Below are positions 1 to 8,258 of a stretch of 35,338 bases of DNA, piece by piece (the first letter of the stretch is position 1; each line of letters starts with the position of its first letter). The position numbers and the translations under genes were made by a program. The notes below the pieces were generated by a model. That model had not been told where the DNA came from, made no database searches, and saw only the letters and a program-made list of their open reading frames with translations. Source of the stretch: JBPEXY01 sp052031065 (GTDB lineage: Bacteria; Pseudomonadota; Gammaproteobacteria; Immundisolibacterales; Immundisolibacteraceae). Location: contig JBPEXY010000137.1 of the NCBI GenBank assembly GCA_052031065.1, positions 1 through 35,338 of the forward strand, read 5' to 3'.

Positions 1-764
1 GTAAGTCGAATTCCGCTGCTGATACCCTGACTCTGCAGCCGGTGATTCACGTAGGCCTCTGTCTGTCGGCGTCTGAATGGTTGCAGATGGCAACGCACCG
101 ATATTCGCTGTCTCAACTGGCGCAGGTCACGTCTCGCCAGGGTATCGTCCAGTTCCGGTTGGCCAACGAGAATAATACTTAACAATTTCAGTTTACTGGT
201 CTCAAGGTTAGTCAGTAAACGAATGCCTTCGAGCACGTCAGCCTCTAGCCGATGCGCCTCATCGACAATCAATACCACCTGTCTACCCTGCTTTGCCTCT
301 TCAAGCAATATTCTATAAAGCAGCTCCACCAGGTGGTGATAGTTGGTCGAACGGCTGTGTGAGCGAACGCCGGTAAGATCCTGAATCACATTTGCGATGA
401 GGTAACCGAAATTCTGCGGAGGATTCAGCAGGTAAGCGGTTTTAACACTATCCACTGCAGCAAAATCGTTGAGAATTTTTCTGCAGATCAGCGTCTTGCC
501 AAGGCCAACCTCGCCAGTGAGCACCGAAAGTGACCCGCCTAGCGCGGCGTACTCGAGCATACGGATCGTCTCCATATGCTGCTCGGCAGCGAACAGATAG
601 TCGAGGTCCGGCGTAATCTTGAACGGGTCTTCATTGAGCCCCATCGCCTGGTAGATATGGTCAGGTTTGAGCAGGGCAACCGCAGCCTCCTTCTGGGCCG
701 GTACCACCGCAGCGCCAGATTCAGCCTCGGTAATTGAGGAATCCGGGGAGACTGAAACTACCAT
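1..764 (-). CDS. mshM: MshM/ExeA-like AAA ATPase of the MSHA-type pilus locus (3' end cut by window edge)
   Basis: ExeA/GspA-family ATPase that in MSHA and type II systems is thought to help secretin assembly at the inner membrane and peptidoglycan. Reading the minus strand from ATG at 764 gives an open frame to the window edge. About 45 residues of variable N-terminus are followed by the family signature 'MGLNEDPFKITPDLDYLF', a Walker A motif GEVGLGKT, a Walker B/DEAH-like VDEAHRL and the sensor-like GQPEL, in the usual order. The start overlaps the end of mshL in the string ATGGTAG, so translation is probably coupled. About 250 residues are visible; the C-terminal part (often a peptidoglycan-binding domain in ExeA relatives) lies outside the window and cannot be judged. 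Family assignment is firm. The name mshM rests on position directly after mshL. Confidence 0.88.
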   Translation of the reverse strand, partial: MVVSVSPDSSITEAESGAAVVPAQKEAAVALLKPDHIYQAMGLNEDPFKITPDLDYLFAAEQHMETIRMLEYAALGGSLSVLTGEVGLGKTLICRKILNDFAAVDSVKTAYLLNPPQNFGYLIANVIQDLTGVRSHSRSTNYHHLVELLYRILLEEAKQGRQVVLIVDEAHRLEADVLEGIRLLTNLETSKLKLLSIILVGQPELDDTLARRDLRQLRQRISVRCHLQPFRRRQTEAYVNHRLQSQGISSGIRL

Positions 765-2335
765 GCGTACCCGCGATTGTCGGTTTCGATGTATTCAGCC
801 ACCGGCGTGATCATGATCACCAGTTCCGTTTTGCTCCGTGTCGTGGTGGTATCACGAAACGCAGCACCAACCAGAGGCAAATCGCCAAACAAGGGGACTT
901 TGGTTACCTCCTCTTCGTCAGATTCCTGTATCAACCCACCAATGATCGCCGTTTCACCGCTGCGTACACGAACCACGGCGGAGGTCTGCTTGACATCAAT
1001 GACAGGCGGCCCCACGTCACCGGTAAATGCAAGGTTACCGGCCTGATCTGACTCCGGAAAACCGATCTGCGATAACTTACGGGTAATCACTGGTGCAATT
1101 TCCAGCGTGATCCAGCCATCCGCTGCTACATTGGGGGTCACCTGCACGACCAGTCCAATAGTCGCACTCTGCTGTTCGAACTGAGCCGGCTGCGCGGGAT
1201 CGTCGCCTGCTGCAGGCACAAAAGCCTGAGTCTGTACGTAATAAGGTTCATCCCTGGCAACCCGAATCTGTGCAGTCTGATTGTTCACTACCTTGAGCCT
1301 AGGTTGAGAAACCACGTTCAAATTTCCCTGCAGCTGTAATGCTTCCAATATGGCGGTCACCTCACCGTCCACCGATGCAGTCAGAAAGGTCTCAACTCCG
1401 TCAGAACCGAAGGCTGTCCTGCCGATCTGATACCGGCCGATGTTGAGTAAATTGGGTGCAGCCCAGTCGATTCCGAGGTTTTGTGTATCGTCAAGTTCAA
1501 CCTCAACGATTTTCGCCTCCAAACTAACCTGTCGCATACTCCCATGGCGCACTTTCTGCAGGTAGTCCTCTACCCGCTCAAGGGTTCTTTTACTTGACGT
1601 TACGGTGACGAACCCGGCCGTCCGGTTCGCCACCACCAGACCATCCTCGCCAACGAGCGCTGCCAGCTCTTCGGTAAGCTCTTCCCAGAAATCAATGTCA
1701 TTTTCCTGCTCAATGGCAAACTCGTTGGCACCACCAGATTCTTCAGATCCTCCTTCAGAAACGCCAAAGCTACCTGATTCATTCCGCGCCTCACTCAATC
1801 GCCGCAATCGCAGATAATCAACGTCGAACGACCGGGTAATCTGGCGCCGTACCCGGATCAGCCCCTTGTCGATTTCCCAGGCGTAGTCATGAGCATCAAG
1901 CAGCGCGTCGAGAGCCTGTTCAAGGTTTAAATTGGTGAAATCGGCGGTGATGTTGCCGTCTAGCCCCAGATCGAGGACAAGATTAAGGTTGTTGTCGCGG
2001 GCAAACAGGCGTAACGCGTCGTCAATGGGTACGCCTACCGCATGAAAACTGTATCTGTGTTCGGTTCGCGGAGCATCATTTTTGACCAACTTTTCCAGCC
2101 TGCCACGGCGCTCCGCAAGCGGCGCCAGGTCGTTGGGCACTGGCTTCGTTGACTCAACAGCCGCCGACACCGGCTCAATGGAACGCGCATCTGCGGATCC
2201 CTGTTGACCTGTCTGTTTGACTAGGGAACCAGCGCAACCGGCAACCAGCAGCACCAACGCTATCAACGAACAGCTCGAAAATTTGCCCTTTCGTACTCTC
2301 ACCGCTAAAAACCCCGAAGAGTTAATGCCAATCAC
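758..2335 (-). CDS. mshL: MSHA-type pilus secretin MshL (outer-membrane lipoprotein)
   Basis: Outer-membrane secretin that forms the gated channel for the MSHA-type pilus. The 525-residue product has a lipoprotein signal ending in the lipobox LVAGC (Cys about residue 34). An STN/N0-like segment around 95-145 contains 'DDALRLFARDNNLNLVLD'. A low-complexity acidic Ser/Gly stretch lies at about 185-215, an N1/KH-like ring domain follows, and the C-terminal secretin domain includes 'GLIQESDEEEVTKVPLFGDLP' features and ends 'KTELVIMITP'. Start is GTG at 2335 with a GGTGAG element 7 nt upstream; a later in-frame GTG (residue 12) would also keep the signal peptide. A 143-bp AT-rich spacer separates it from the mshK-like gene. 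Its 3' end overlaps mshM. Secretin identity is clear. MshL rather than GspD/PilQ is supported by the MshE/MshG/MshI/MshJ neighbours. Confidence 0.93.
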   Translation of the reverse strand: MIGINSSGFLAVRVRKGKFSSCSLIALVLLVAGCAGSLVKQTGQQGSADARSIEPVSAAVESTKPVPNDLAPLAERRGRLEKLVKNDAPRTEHRYSFHAVGVPIDDALRLFARDNNLNLVLDLGLDGNITADFTNLNLEQALDALLDAHDYAWEIDKGLIRVRRQITRSFDVDYLRLRRLSEARNESGSFGVSEGGSEESGGANEFAIEQENDIDFWEELTEELAALVGEDGLVVANRTAGFVTVTSSKRTLERVEDYLQKVRHGSMRQVSLEAKIVEVELDDTQNLGIDWAAPNLLNIGRYQIGRTAFGSDGVETFLTASVDGEVTAILEALQLQGNLNVVSQPRLKVVNNQTAQIRVARDEPYYVQTQAFVPAAGDDPAQPAQFEQQSATIGLVVQVTPNVAADGWITLEIAPVITRKLSQIGFPESDQAGNLAFTGDVGPPVIDVKQTSAVVRVRSGETAIIGGLIQESDEEEVTKVPLFGDLPLVGAAFRDTTTTRSKTELVIMITPVAEYIETDNRGYAW

Positions 2336-2478
2336 TCATTGCTCACCGCATCTGCAACCACCCAGACGCTCAGGCACGACCCCACAAACCTTAAGTTTTT
2401 TATTAACTATAGCGGCTATGCTTTTATAAATAAATAATTTTTTCCTATTAGTATTTTCTAAATCAACGATTGTTCAGA

Positions 2479-3111
2479 CTATCTTCGCAGCGCTATTTCA
2501 TATTCATCTTCGGCACCTGAAATAACCACGCCAGAGTCGGTCACCGCAATCAGAAGGTAATCACCTTCAAGCAAGCCCTCAAGCTGCAATTTCTGCACGA
2601 CAGAGAGCTTCGACTGATCAAACCATTCATCGCTCGGCCGTACCGACTGCCCCAGCTTGACGACCTGACGATTAATCAGCGCGGCAGCCTGACCATCTCG
2701 CCGCAGCAACGCGCTCAACCTGAACAATTGACCGACATCAATGGCACCTTGCTCCAGAGCCGTCAATTGCCTTTGGGACGCAACCACCGTTGTGTGACCT
2801 TGAGATTCGGTAAACCCGGGTTGACGGGGGTCATTTGCCATCAAAAAGGGGTTACGTCCGTAACTCCCGACTGCCAGTAGTCGCTGCCTCTCCGCCACGA
2901 GGTCGAATTCTGCCGCCGAAGCAGCGCTCCCCTGCATAGTCGGAAGAAGCATACCGCCACTCGCCTGGGCAACAACCGATCTTTGCTCAGAACCCATATC
3001 CATCAGCGGAAGAACAATATTCCTCACGCTGTACAGCACCGCAACTACTGAAAGAACTCCTACGAACCACGGTTTCTGCAGCCAGACTCTGCAACGCTGG
3101 ACGATATTCAC
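2479..3111 (-). CDS. MshK/PilP-like inner-membrane pilus assembly protein
   Basis: A 210-residue protein in the slot where mshK lies in MSHA operons (between mshJ and mshL). It has a short cytoplasmic N-terminus, one membrane segment at about residues 16-35, and a periplasmic remainder. The C-terminus, with a region around 'GQAAALINRQVVKLGQSV' and 'LEGDYLLIAV', resembles the compact beta domain of PilP/GspC proteins, which contacts the secretin. Start is GTG at 3111, chosen because GGGAGG sits just upstream with good spacing. It begins 61 nt after mshJ ends. MshK is poorly conserved in sequence, so the call rests on position, topology and the beta-domain pattern. A GspC-like label would be equally defensible. 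Confidence 0.65.
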   Translation of the reverse strand: MNIVQRCRVWLQKPWFVGVLSVVAVLYSVRNIVLPLMDMGSEQRSVVAQASGGMLLPTMQGSAASAAEFDLVAERQRLLAVGSYGRNPFLMANDPRQPGFTESQGHTTVVASQRQLTALEQGAIDVGQLFRLSALLRRDGQAAALINRQVVKLGQSVRPSDEWFDQSKLSVVQKLQLEGLLEGDYLLIAVTDSGVVISGAEDEYEIALRR

Positions 3112-3172
3112 CTGGCCCTCCCGGTATCACTTGCGACAGGGACATACTCTTCCTGACTCATGGGCAGGTAAA

Positions 3173-3748
3173 TCAAAACAGGGAATCCTGTTCCCGAACG
3201 GCAGTAGGAACGGTCCACAGGGTCAACGAAAGTGTCCCGTTAACCGCCTCATCCCCACCCCGGTTAGCTAAATCGGCAGAGACCATTTCGAATAGAAACT
3301 CACCCCTCAAATGCTCCACCGCATTCAGAAACAGCATAAGGTCATCATACGGCGCACCAATAACCCGGAGTGTTATTGCCCGATTAAATATCCCATCGAC
3401 CAAACCGGAGTGAGCCTGTCCTCCGACATCCACACCGAGCGTCACACCGCTGGACTCCGCCGCCGCCTGCATGCGATCAACAAATCCGGGCAACCCATCT
3501 GGGTCGCTCAACAATCTCTCTCGAAAGCGCTCGCGGACGGAGATTTTTTCTTCGGTCATAAAACTGTCGCGCTTCCACCTCAGCGCGTTGATCTTGAATT
3601 CGAGGGATTCCTGTTTGTTGCGAACTTGTTCAACGCTCCCCAGCTCAGCCAACCTGACGCCAACCGACCACCAGAAGAGCAGACCCGAGGCCAACAACAC
3701 AACCAGGGCGATCCAGCGTGGCCGACTCATATAGAATTGAGTTGCCAT
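3173..3748 (-). CDS. mshJ: MshJ (PilO-like) inner-membrane pilus assembly protein
   Basis: A 191-residue bitopic protein with the PilO/GspM layout: a short cytoplasmic start, a membrane helix at about 12-32, a coiled-coil stretch (roughly 35-75, rich in Glu, Arg, Lys) and a periplasmic ferredoxin-like domain ending near residue 180. PilO-type proteins pair with PilN-type partners to form the inner-membrane alignment ring of the pilus machine. The ATG overlaps the mshI stop codon as TAATG, implying coupled translation with the PilN-like part of MshI, which is the expected partner. No catalytic residues are expected in the family. Assignment comes from topology, size and gene order more than from sequence motifs. 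Confidence 0.78.
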   Translation of the reverse strand: MATQFYMSRPRWIALVVLLASGLLFWWSVGVRLAELGSVEQVRNKQESLEFKINALRWKRDSFMTEEKISVRERFRERLLSDPDGLPGFVDRMQAAAESSGVTLGVDVGGQAHSGLVDGIFNRAITLRVIGAPYDDLMLFLNAVEHLRGEFLFEMVSADLANRGGDEAVNGTLSLTLWTVPTAVREQDSLF

Positions 3749-5157
3749 TAGCGTGGCAGCTCCCCGACAAGCTCCAGGTTAAGCTGTTGACCGCGACGCC
3801 CACTCATGTATTGCTTGCGCCACTGGTCGGACCAGTCCGCAGGCCACTTGATCATCCAGGGCGAAGTCGACAGCTGGTTTCCAAACTGATGCATCTGCTC
3901 ATCTAGTTTCTGTAAATTATCTGCGAAGGTAGTCGCATTCAGTTTCATCTGCACACCACTGGAATCGGTGGCATGCAATCGCAACCGTGAAAGTGCCAGA
4001 TCATCTGGAAGCAAATCACCCAGGCCCCTAAGCGCCCAGAAAATTAAGGGCTGATTCGAGTACAGAGCAGATTCAGAAAAACGCTGCTCGCTGTCCAGTT
4101 TTTGAATCTCTGCCAGTAACCTTTTCTGCTCCTGGACCCTCAATTCGTATCGCGACTCTGCTTCGTCAAGCGAAACGGATTCTGAAGAGACTCTCCACTC
4201 AATTACCAGAAAGGCGATAACACTGCTAGTTGCCACTAATGTCAAGCCGGTTTTGACAACGCCGTTCACCAGACGGTTGAGGCGCGCATAGCGAATTTCA
4301 TCCGGAACCAGCGACTGACTATCCCGCCGCCCCAGCATCGACGTATATCCGGCCAGAATCGGTTTACTTACCCAGCTCTGCTCAATTTCAAGCGATATCC
4401 CCCTGTCCAGCTGCGGTTGCAGATCAACCGCCAACTGCTGATCGTTGGTAATAACCAGCGACGGACGTAAACCAATATCCTGGCTGGCATACTGCAATGA
4501 ACGCCTGATCTCTCCCGGCAATCGCTCCTTATTGTGACCAATCGCTGGAGAAAGGCGCCGAATAAAAATTTGCTGCCTGGATAAATCGGCCAAAACGAGA
4601 GTGGTACCGTTATCGCTCTCGCTAACCAAAGCTACCGCCTCTTCATTCAATTCGGCTGATTCCAGCCAGGCAGTCAGCAGCGCTACATCAGGTACAACAA
4701 TTCTTGGAGAGACTCCGAGGTGTTCAAAATCAGCAAGATAGCGTTTCAATTTTGATGCGGGCCAACCGTGCAATAAATAGTGCTCGGAACCGGCCGCAGC
4801 AGCCCCACCAGCAAATGTTCCCAGATACAAATGGGACCAGACAAAAGCTCGGCCATCCGCTAATTTGTTGGTCTCTACCGCCAGTAGATTTTTTAGCTGT
4901 CTTCTTTTTACCGGGGGCAACCGAACAGGATGATGCTCCATCTCTACATCAGCGACGATCAGGGAGACTTCGCGCCCCTTTCCTCGATAATTAAAATGCT
5001 CTAGCGCACTTTCAAGGAAAAAACGGAAAGCTGCTTCGTGGTAACCGTGGGAACGATCCGATGAAGATGGAGACCAATTCTCCAATACCTGAGCACCGTC
5101 CACCAGCGCAGCGTTGAACTCACCATAGAGGAAACTGATTACCAGTTCTTTCGCCAA
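3748..5157 (-). CDS. mshI: MshI: PilM-like ATPase-fold domain joined to a PilN-like membrane domain
   Basis: A 469-residue protein combining two functions that are separate genes in type IVa pili. Residues about 1-290 form a cytoplasmic actin-like (PilM/GspL-type) domain. A membrane helix at about 299-320 is followed by a coiled coil at 328-360 and a periplasmic ferredoxin-like PilN domain to the C-terminus. It should join the cytoplasmic motor to the MshJ/MshK periplasmic ring. The reading frame opens only with TTG at 5157 (no in-frame ATG or GTG in the preceding 60 nt). AGGGA lies about 10 nt upstream, a modest ribosome site. It is the first gene of the mshI-J-K-L-M run and is divergent from the small secreted protein at 5267. 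Related MSHA loci often split this into mshI and a PilN-like gene, so the single ORF is of note. Confidence 0.82.
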   Translation of the reverse strand: MAKELVISFLYGEFNAALVDGAQVLENWSPSSSDRSHGYHEAAFRFFLESALEHFNYRGKGREVSLIVADVEMEHHPVRLPPVKRRQLKNLLAVETNKLADGRAFVWSHLYLGTFAGGAAAAGSEHYLLHGWPASKLKRYLADFEHLGVSPRIVVPDVALLTAWLESAELNEEAVALVSESDNGTTLVLADLSRQQIFIRRLSPAIGHNKERLPGEIRRSLQYASQDIGLRPSLVITNDQQLAVDLQPQLDRGISLEIEQSWVSKPILAGYTSMLGRRDSQSLVPDEIRYARLNRLVNGVVKTGLTLVATSSVIAFLVIEWRVSSESVSLDEAESRYELRVQEQKRLLAEIQKLDSEQRFSESALYSNQPLIFWALRGLGDLLPDDLALSRLRLHATDSSGVQMKLNATTFADNLQKLDEQMHQFGNQLSTSPWMIKWPADWSDQWRKQYMSGRRGQQLNLELVGELPR

Positions 5158-5266
5158 AAGAGTAATATCCCTATGATTACATGGGCAGTTGGCCCTGTTA
5201 TTTTGATCAAACTCGCGAGTGTGTACCCGATCACATTACCTGATCCACGAGATTTTGGAAATCCGC

Positions 5267-5719
5267 ATGAAAATCCTAATCACTATGTTTTTATCGTTAA
5301 TCACGGTACACATTCTGATTGCGCCCGGTGAAGCTTCTTCTCAAACAGTTATCCAAACTACTCCTGCCGAACCCACCTATGGCTTTATGAGCAAAAGAAG
5401 GCTACGCCGTGCAGGTCACGACATGTCAGACGATCAGATGCTGACCAGCAGTTCTTCACCGACAGCCTATTTAACCAACGATACCGTCGGGTTTGATATA
5501 TTCCGCGGCGCTCCTAATTCACCGGGAACCGCTCGCCTCTATGCCAATGGCAATATCGAGGTTTCGAACCTATTCGGTGCCAACAGAATCATTGCCCGCA
5601 TGACCGATACCAACAAAATCGTTGACAGTGACACGGGAGCAGACGTTGAAATCAACGGCACTCCCATCACGATTAATAGTACTGCTGATATCTGCATTCT
5701 TAGCTGGTCTGGTTGCTAA
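5267..5719 (+). CDS. Small secreted protein of unknown function inside the pilus locus
   Basis: Unrecognised 150-residue protein on the strand opposite to all surrounding pilus genes. I start it at ATG 5267 rather than the upstream GTG at 5219, because residues from 5267 form a clean signal peptide (MKIL, hydrophobic core, then 'APGEASS') while the 16 extra residues would bury it. The mature part has a basic patch (KRRLRRAG), a Ser/Thr-rich turn, and beta-prone segments with repeated Asn/Gly turns ('YANGNIEVSNLFGANRI'). It ends in CILSWSGC, two cysteines seven residues apart that could form a disulfide. Only about 30 nt separate its stop from the convergent large prepilin. Such a protein could be a pilus accessory or adhesin, but this is inferred from position only. 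Confidence 0.6.
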   Translation: MKILITMFLSLITVHILIAPGEASSQTVIQTTPAEPTYGFMSKRRLRRAGHDMSDDQMLTSSSSPTAYLTNDTVGFDIFRGAPNSPGTARLYANGNIEVSNLFGANRIIARMTDTNKIVDSDTGADVEINGTPITINSTADICILSWSGC

Positions 5720-5752
5720 GTTTTTAGTCCGCGTCCATACCATCCAATGACC

Positions 5753-7027
5753 TTAATACCCAGCAAATGTGCACTCACTATCGTAAGCGATTGCTGTATT
5801 ACAGTTAGATGCGTTTATCAGATACCCTAAAGCCGTATCGCACCCGCCGGCACCACTCATCCAACCGTCGACTGCAGCACAGTCCGCATAATTTGCAGGA
5901 ACTGGCGACACGGGTTCAACGGTGACATAACTTTTGCCTAGTACCGTGAAAATCCCGACTAATTCATTATAAGAAACGGCCAGGGCAACATCATCACCAC
6001 CACCGGCGGCGCCATCCACTCCGTTGCTGGTAAGGGTAAACCCTCCCCCACTAAGGGTATAAACAATGCCATTCCCCCAGGGGTCCTGAGTCTCTGTTGC
6101 GGATAACCCCGCTATTGCGAGCGTCGCCGGAAGATCAATTGGGTTCTGCGTTCCCGCATACCCCACTACGGTATCGGCGATTCGTGCCAATAACTCATCT
6201 AGTTCACTACCCGGTGAACAGGCGGCTGTCATAAACAGCGGATTTGCCGGAACCGCGGGCAATCCCCCAGGACCACTACTCCAGAACACCAGCCGCTCTG
6301 CGGTTTTGGTCAGCTGTATTTTGTTACCCCAGAGGTCGTCGGCATTAAGCGGCGCTGCATTCGCCAACTCTGCAGGTAGCGCCGCGTTATCAATGTCATA
6401 GGTCCCATCAGCAATAGAGCTACACACGTCATTCACCAACCCCTCCGCTGCTGATACCACCGGGGCCAGATAGCGATTCTGAACACGCTTGATAATCTCG
6501 GCTCGTTCACGAGCCAAATTGAGGTTGACGATTTTGATCAGATTAGTGTTGATGCCAGCAGGCATATCATCCGTAGTGGCACCTGGACTATCACCACAGG
6601 GGTCCACAGCTATTTCAGCACTGCCTGCGCAGGCCATTGCCGTAGGTGCGGCGCCGCCAACCAACAGGTGAGTAGCCACTGTCACCTGAGGTATCTGACT
6701 CAGATTGGCGCCATTGCTAGCATAGAGACGTCCAACACCGCGGCCATTGGTGGTCAAGTCATTCAGTGAATTCCCCGCATAACCGACAATTGCAGCAAAA
6801 TTTGCCGGCAACGTACCGTAATTAGCTGAACTCTCATCCAGATAGTGCTGGCGGATACCCTCGGCAATGGCTTCCAGCGCGGCCTGCTCGGCATCTCCTT
6901 CGCCACGGTCCAGCACCTGAAGCAAAAACGGCGCCATGGCACCAGCAAGGATTGCCATAACCGCGATCACGCCGATCACCTCAATCAGCGCAAAACCTTT
7001 CTTCGCGTTGCTTATTCGCCGGTTCAC
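5753..7027 (-). CDS. Large prepilin with two GspG/pseudopilin-like C-terminal modules
   Basis: A 424-residue prepilin. The class III leader ends with KKG at residues 9-11, and cleavage would give mature F-A-L-I-E, with Glu at mature position 5 and a hydrophobic alpha-1 core after it. The rest is far longer than a normal pilin (about 150 residues). Two segments resemble the GspG 'DPWGN' loop: DLWGN at 231-235 and DPWGN at 315-319, the second followed by NGVDG and an acidic GGGDD loop like the pseudopilin calcium site. The C-terminal 60 residues hold several Cys (C383, C396, C409, C419). Start is GTG at 7027, overlapping the mshG stop as GTGA. It probably acts as a minor or tip pilin, or as an adhesin-type pilin. 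The MSHA letter name cannot be fixed. Confidence 0.85.
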   Translation of the reverse strand: MNRRISNAKKGFALIEVIGVIAVMAILAGAMAPFLLQVLDRGEGDAEQAALEAIAEGIRQHYLDESSANYGTLPANFAAIVGYAGNSLNDLTTNGRGVGRLYASNGANLSQIPQVTVATHLLVGGAAPTAMACAGSAEIAVDPCGDSPGATTDDMPAGINTNLIKIVNLNLARERAEIIKRVQNRYLAPVVSAAEGLVNDVCSSIADGTYDIDNAALPAELANAAPLNADDLWGNKIQLTKTAERLVFWSSGPGGLPAVPANPLFMTAACSPGSELDELLARIADTVVGYAGTQNPIDLPATLAIAGLSATETQDPWGNGIVYTLSGGGFTLTSNGVDGAAGGGDDVALAVSYNELVGIFTVLGKSYVTVEPVSPVPANYADCAAVDGWMSGAGGCDTALGYLINASNCNTAIAYDSECTFAGY

Positions 7028-8232
7028 TGCAATGATGCTCCCAGACTTAACAGCGGCAGGAACACCGCCAGAGCGACCAAACCAACAATAGCAACCATCA
7101 CCAGAATCAGAGTGGGTTCAAGAATCGAAAAAAACCTTTTGATTGCCCTTGGTACGGCATCTTCATAGTAAAGCGCCGCCTGCTCCAGAGCACCAGACAT
7201 ATCACCGGTCGATTCACCGACCGCAAGCATCCTCAGAACAAGTGGTTCAAACACCTGATGGCGGGAGAAGCTCTGGGTGAGACTAACTCCCTCAGCAACC
7301 TCATCGGCACAGCGGCTGATTGCATCGGCCACGACCAGATTACCGACCAACGCGGGTAACATCTGCAGGCAATCAACCATTGGTATGCCGGATCGAAACA
7401 GGATCGCAAGGTTATGACTGAACCGCGACAAAGCGAGCCGCAATCGCAACTGACCGAATACCGGTAACGCCAATTTAAACCGCTCCCAACCAAAAGCAAA
7501 TCGCGCTGACCATCGGCCAGCAGCAAACACGGCAGCAGGGAGCAACACAGCAACAGCCAATAGCAGGGGCCACTGATTGGAAAACAAGTCACTGATACCC
7601 ATGACCAGCCTGGTCGGTAATGGCAATTCCACACCGAGAGTGGTTAGCAGTTTGGTGAATTGAGGCACCACAAAGGTAAACAGAACCGTTACCAACAGAA
7701 TAATGGCAACGCCCACAACAGCCGGGTAAGTCGTCGCCTGCCGTGCTTCGCTAACCAGGGATTCCGTCCACTCCAGATACTGTTGCAGGTCGCTAAGGAT
7801 GGCCGGCAGATTGCCGCTGACCTCACCGGATCGGACAAGGTCGACATAGAGTTGGGGAAATGTGCGCGGAAACTGTGCCAGGGAGTGACTGAATTCAACT
7901 CCGGTATTGACGTTAAAACGAATCGTACTTATCACGTCCGAAAACGCAGGATCAAGGGCGTCTTGTTCCAGCTGCTCAAGAGCTTCACTCAGAGGGACAC
8001 CCGCGCGGGCCAAAATCGCCAGTTGCATGGTAAATTCGATCAGCACACGGCGTTTTATCTTTGGTCCAACCTGGGTATTCCGGTTGACCCGCGTGCGCCT
8101 GGCGCTGCAGCTCAATAACCACTGACCGTTCTCACTCAGGTGTTGTCTTAACGCCTCTTCATCTACGGCTACCAGCATCCCGGAAACCGATTTACCACTA
8201 CCATCTACAGCAGAATAATCGTAAGTAGGCAT
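7024..8232 (-). CDS. mshG: MshG, GspF/PilC-family pilus platform protein
   Basis: Polytopic inner-membrane platform protein that couples the MshE ATPase to pilin insertion and extraction. It has the GspF family's two repeated cytoplasmic helical domains separated by membrane helices. The first holds 'EFTMQLAILARAGVPLSEAL', the second 'FSHNLAILFRSGIPMVDCL', each with the family's L-A-I-L-x-x-x-G-[VI]-P motif. Membrane spans lie around residues 165-190, 215-240 and 375-400. I chose ATG at 8232 over TTG at 8238: GGG lies 9 nt before the ATG but only about 3 nt from the TTG. The product is then 402 residues, normal for the family. It follows mshE by 26 nt and overlaps the large prepilin by 4 nt, so the three are one operon segment. 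Confidence 0.92.
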   Translation of the reverse strand: MPTYDYSAVDGSGKSVSGMLVAVDEEALRQHLSENGQWLLSCSARRTRVNRNTQVGPKIKRRVLIEFTMQLAILARAGVPLSEALEQLEQDALDPAFSDVISTIRFNVNTGVEFSHSLAQFPRTFPQLYVDLVRSGEVSGNLPAILSDLQQYLEWTESLVSEARQATTYPAVVGVAIILLVTVLFTFVVPQFTKLLTTLGVELPLPTRLVMGISDLFSNQWPLLLAVAVLLPAAVFAAGRWSARFAFGWERFKLALPVFGQLRLRLALSRFSHNLAILFRSGIPMVDCLQMLPALVGNLVVADAISRCADEVAEGVSLTQSFSRHQVFEPLVLRMLAVGESTGDMSGALEQAALYYEDAVPRAIKRFFSILEPTLILVMVAIVGLVALAVFLPLLSLGASLQ

Positions 8233-8258
8233 CTGCAATTACCCATCAATAGCGCACC

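Noticed and set aside
2336..2478. AT-rich spacer between the mshK-like gene and mshL as a separate promoter region
   Set aside because: It contains a short palindrome (ATAGCGGCTAT) and AT tracts, but I find no convincing -35/-10 pair. Base composition alone is not enough.
3108..3161. 17-codon minus-strand ORF ending across the GTG start of the mshK-like gene
   Set aside because: It could act as a coupling leader peptide, but there is no ribosome site before its ATG and the length is within chance.
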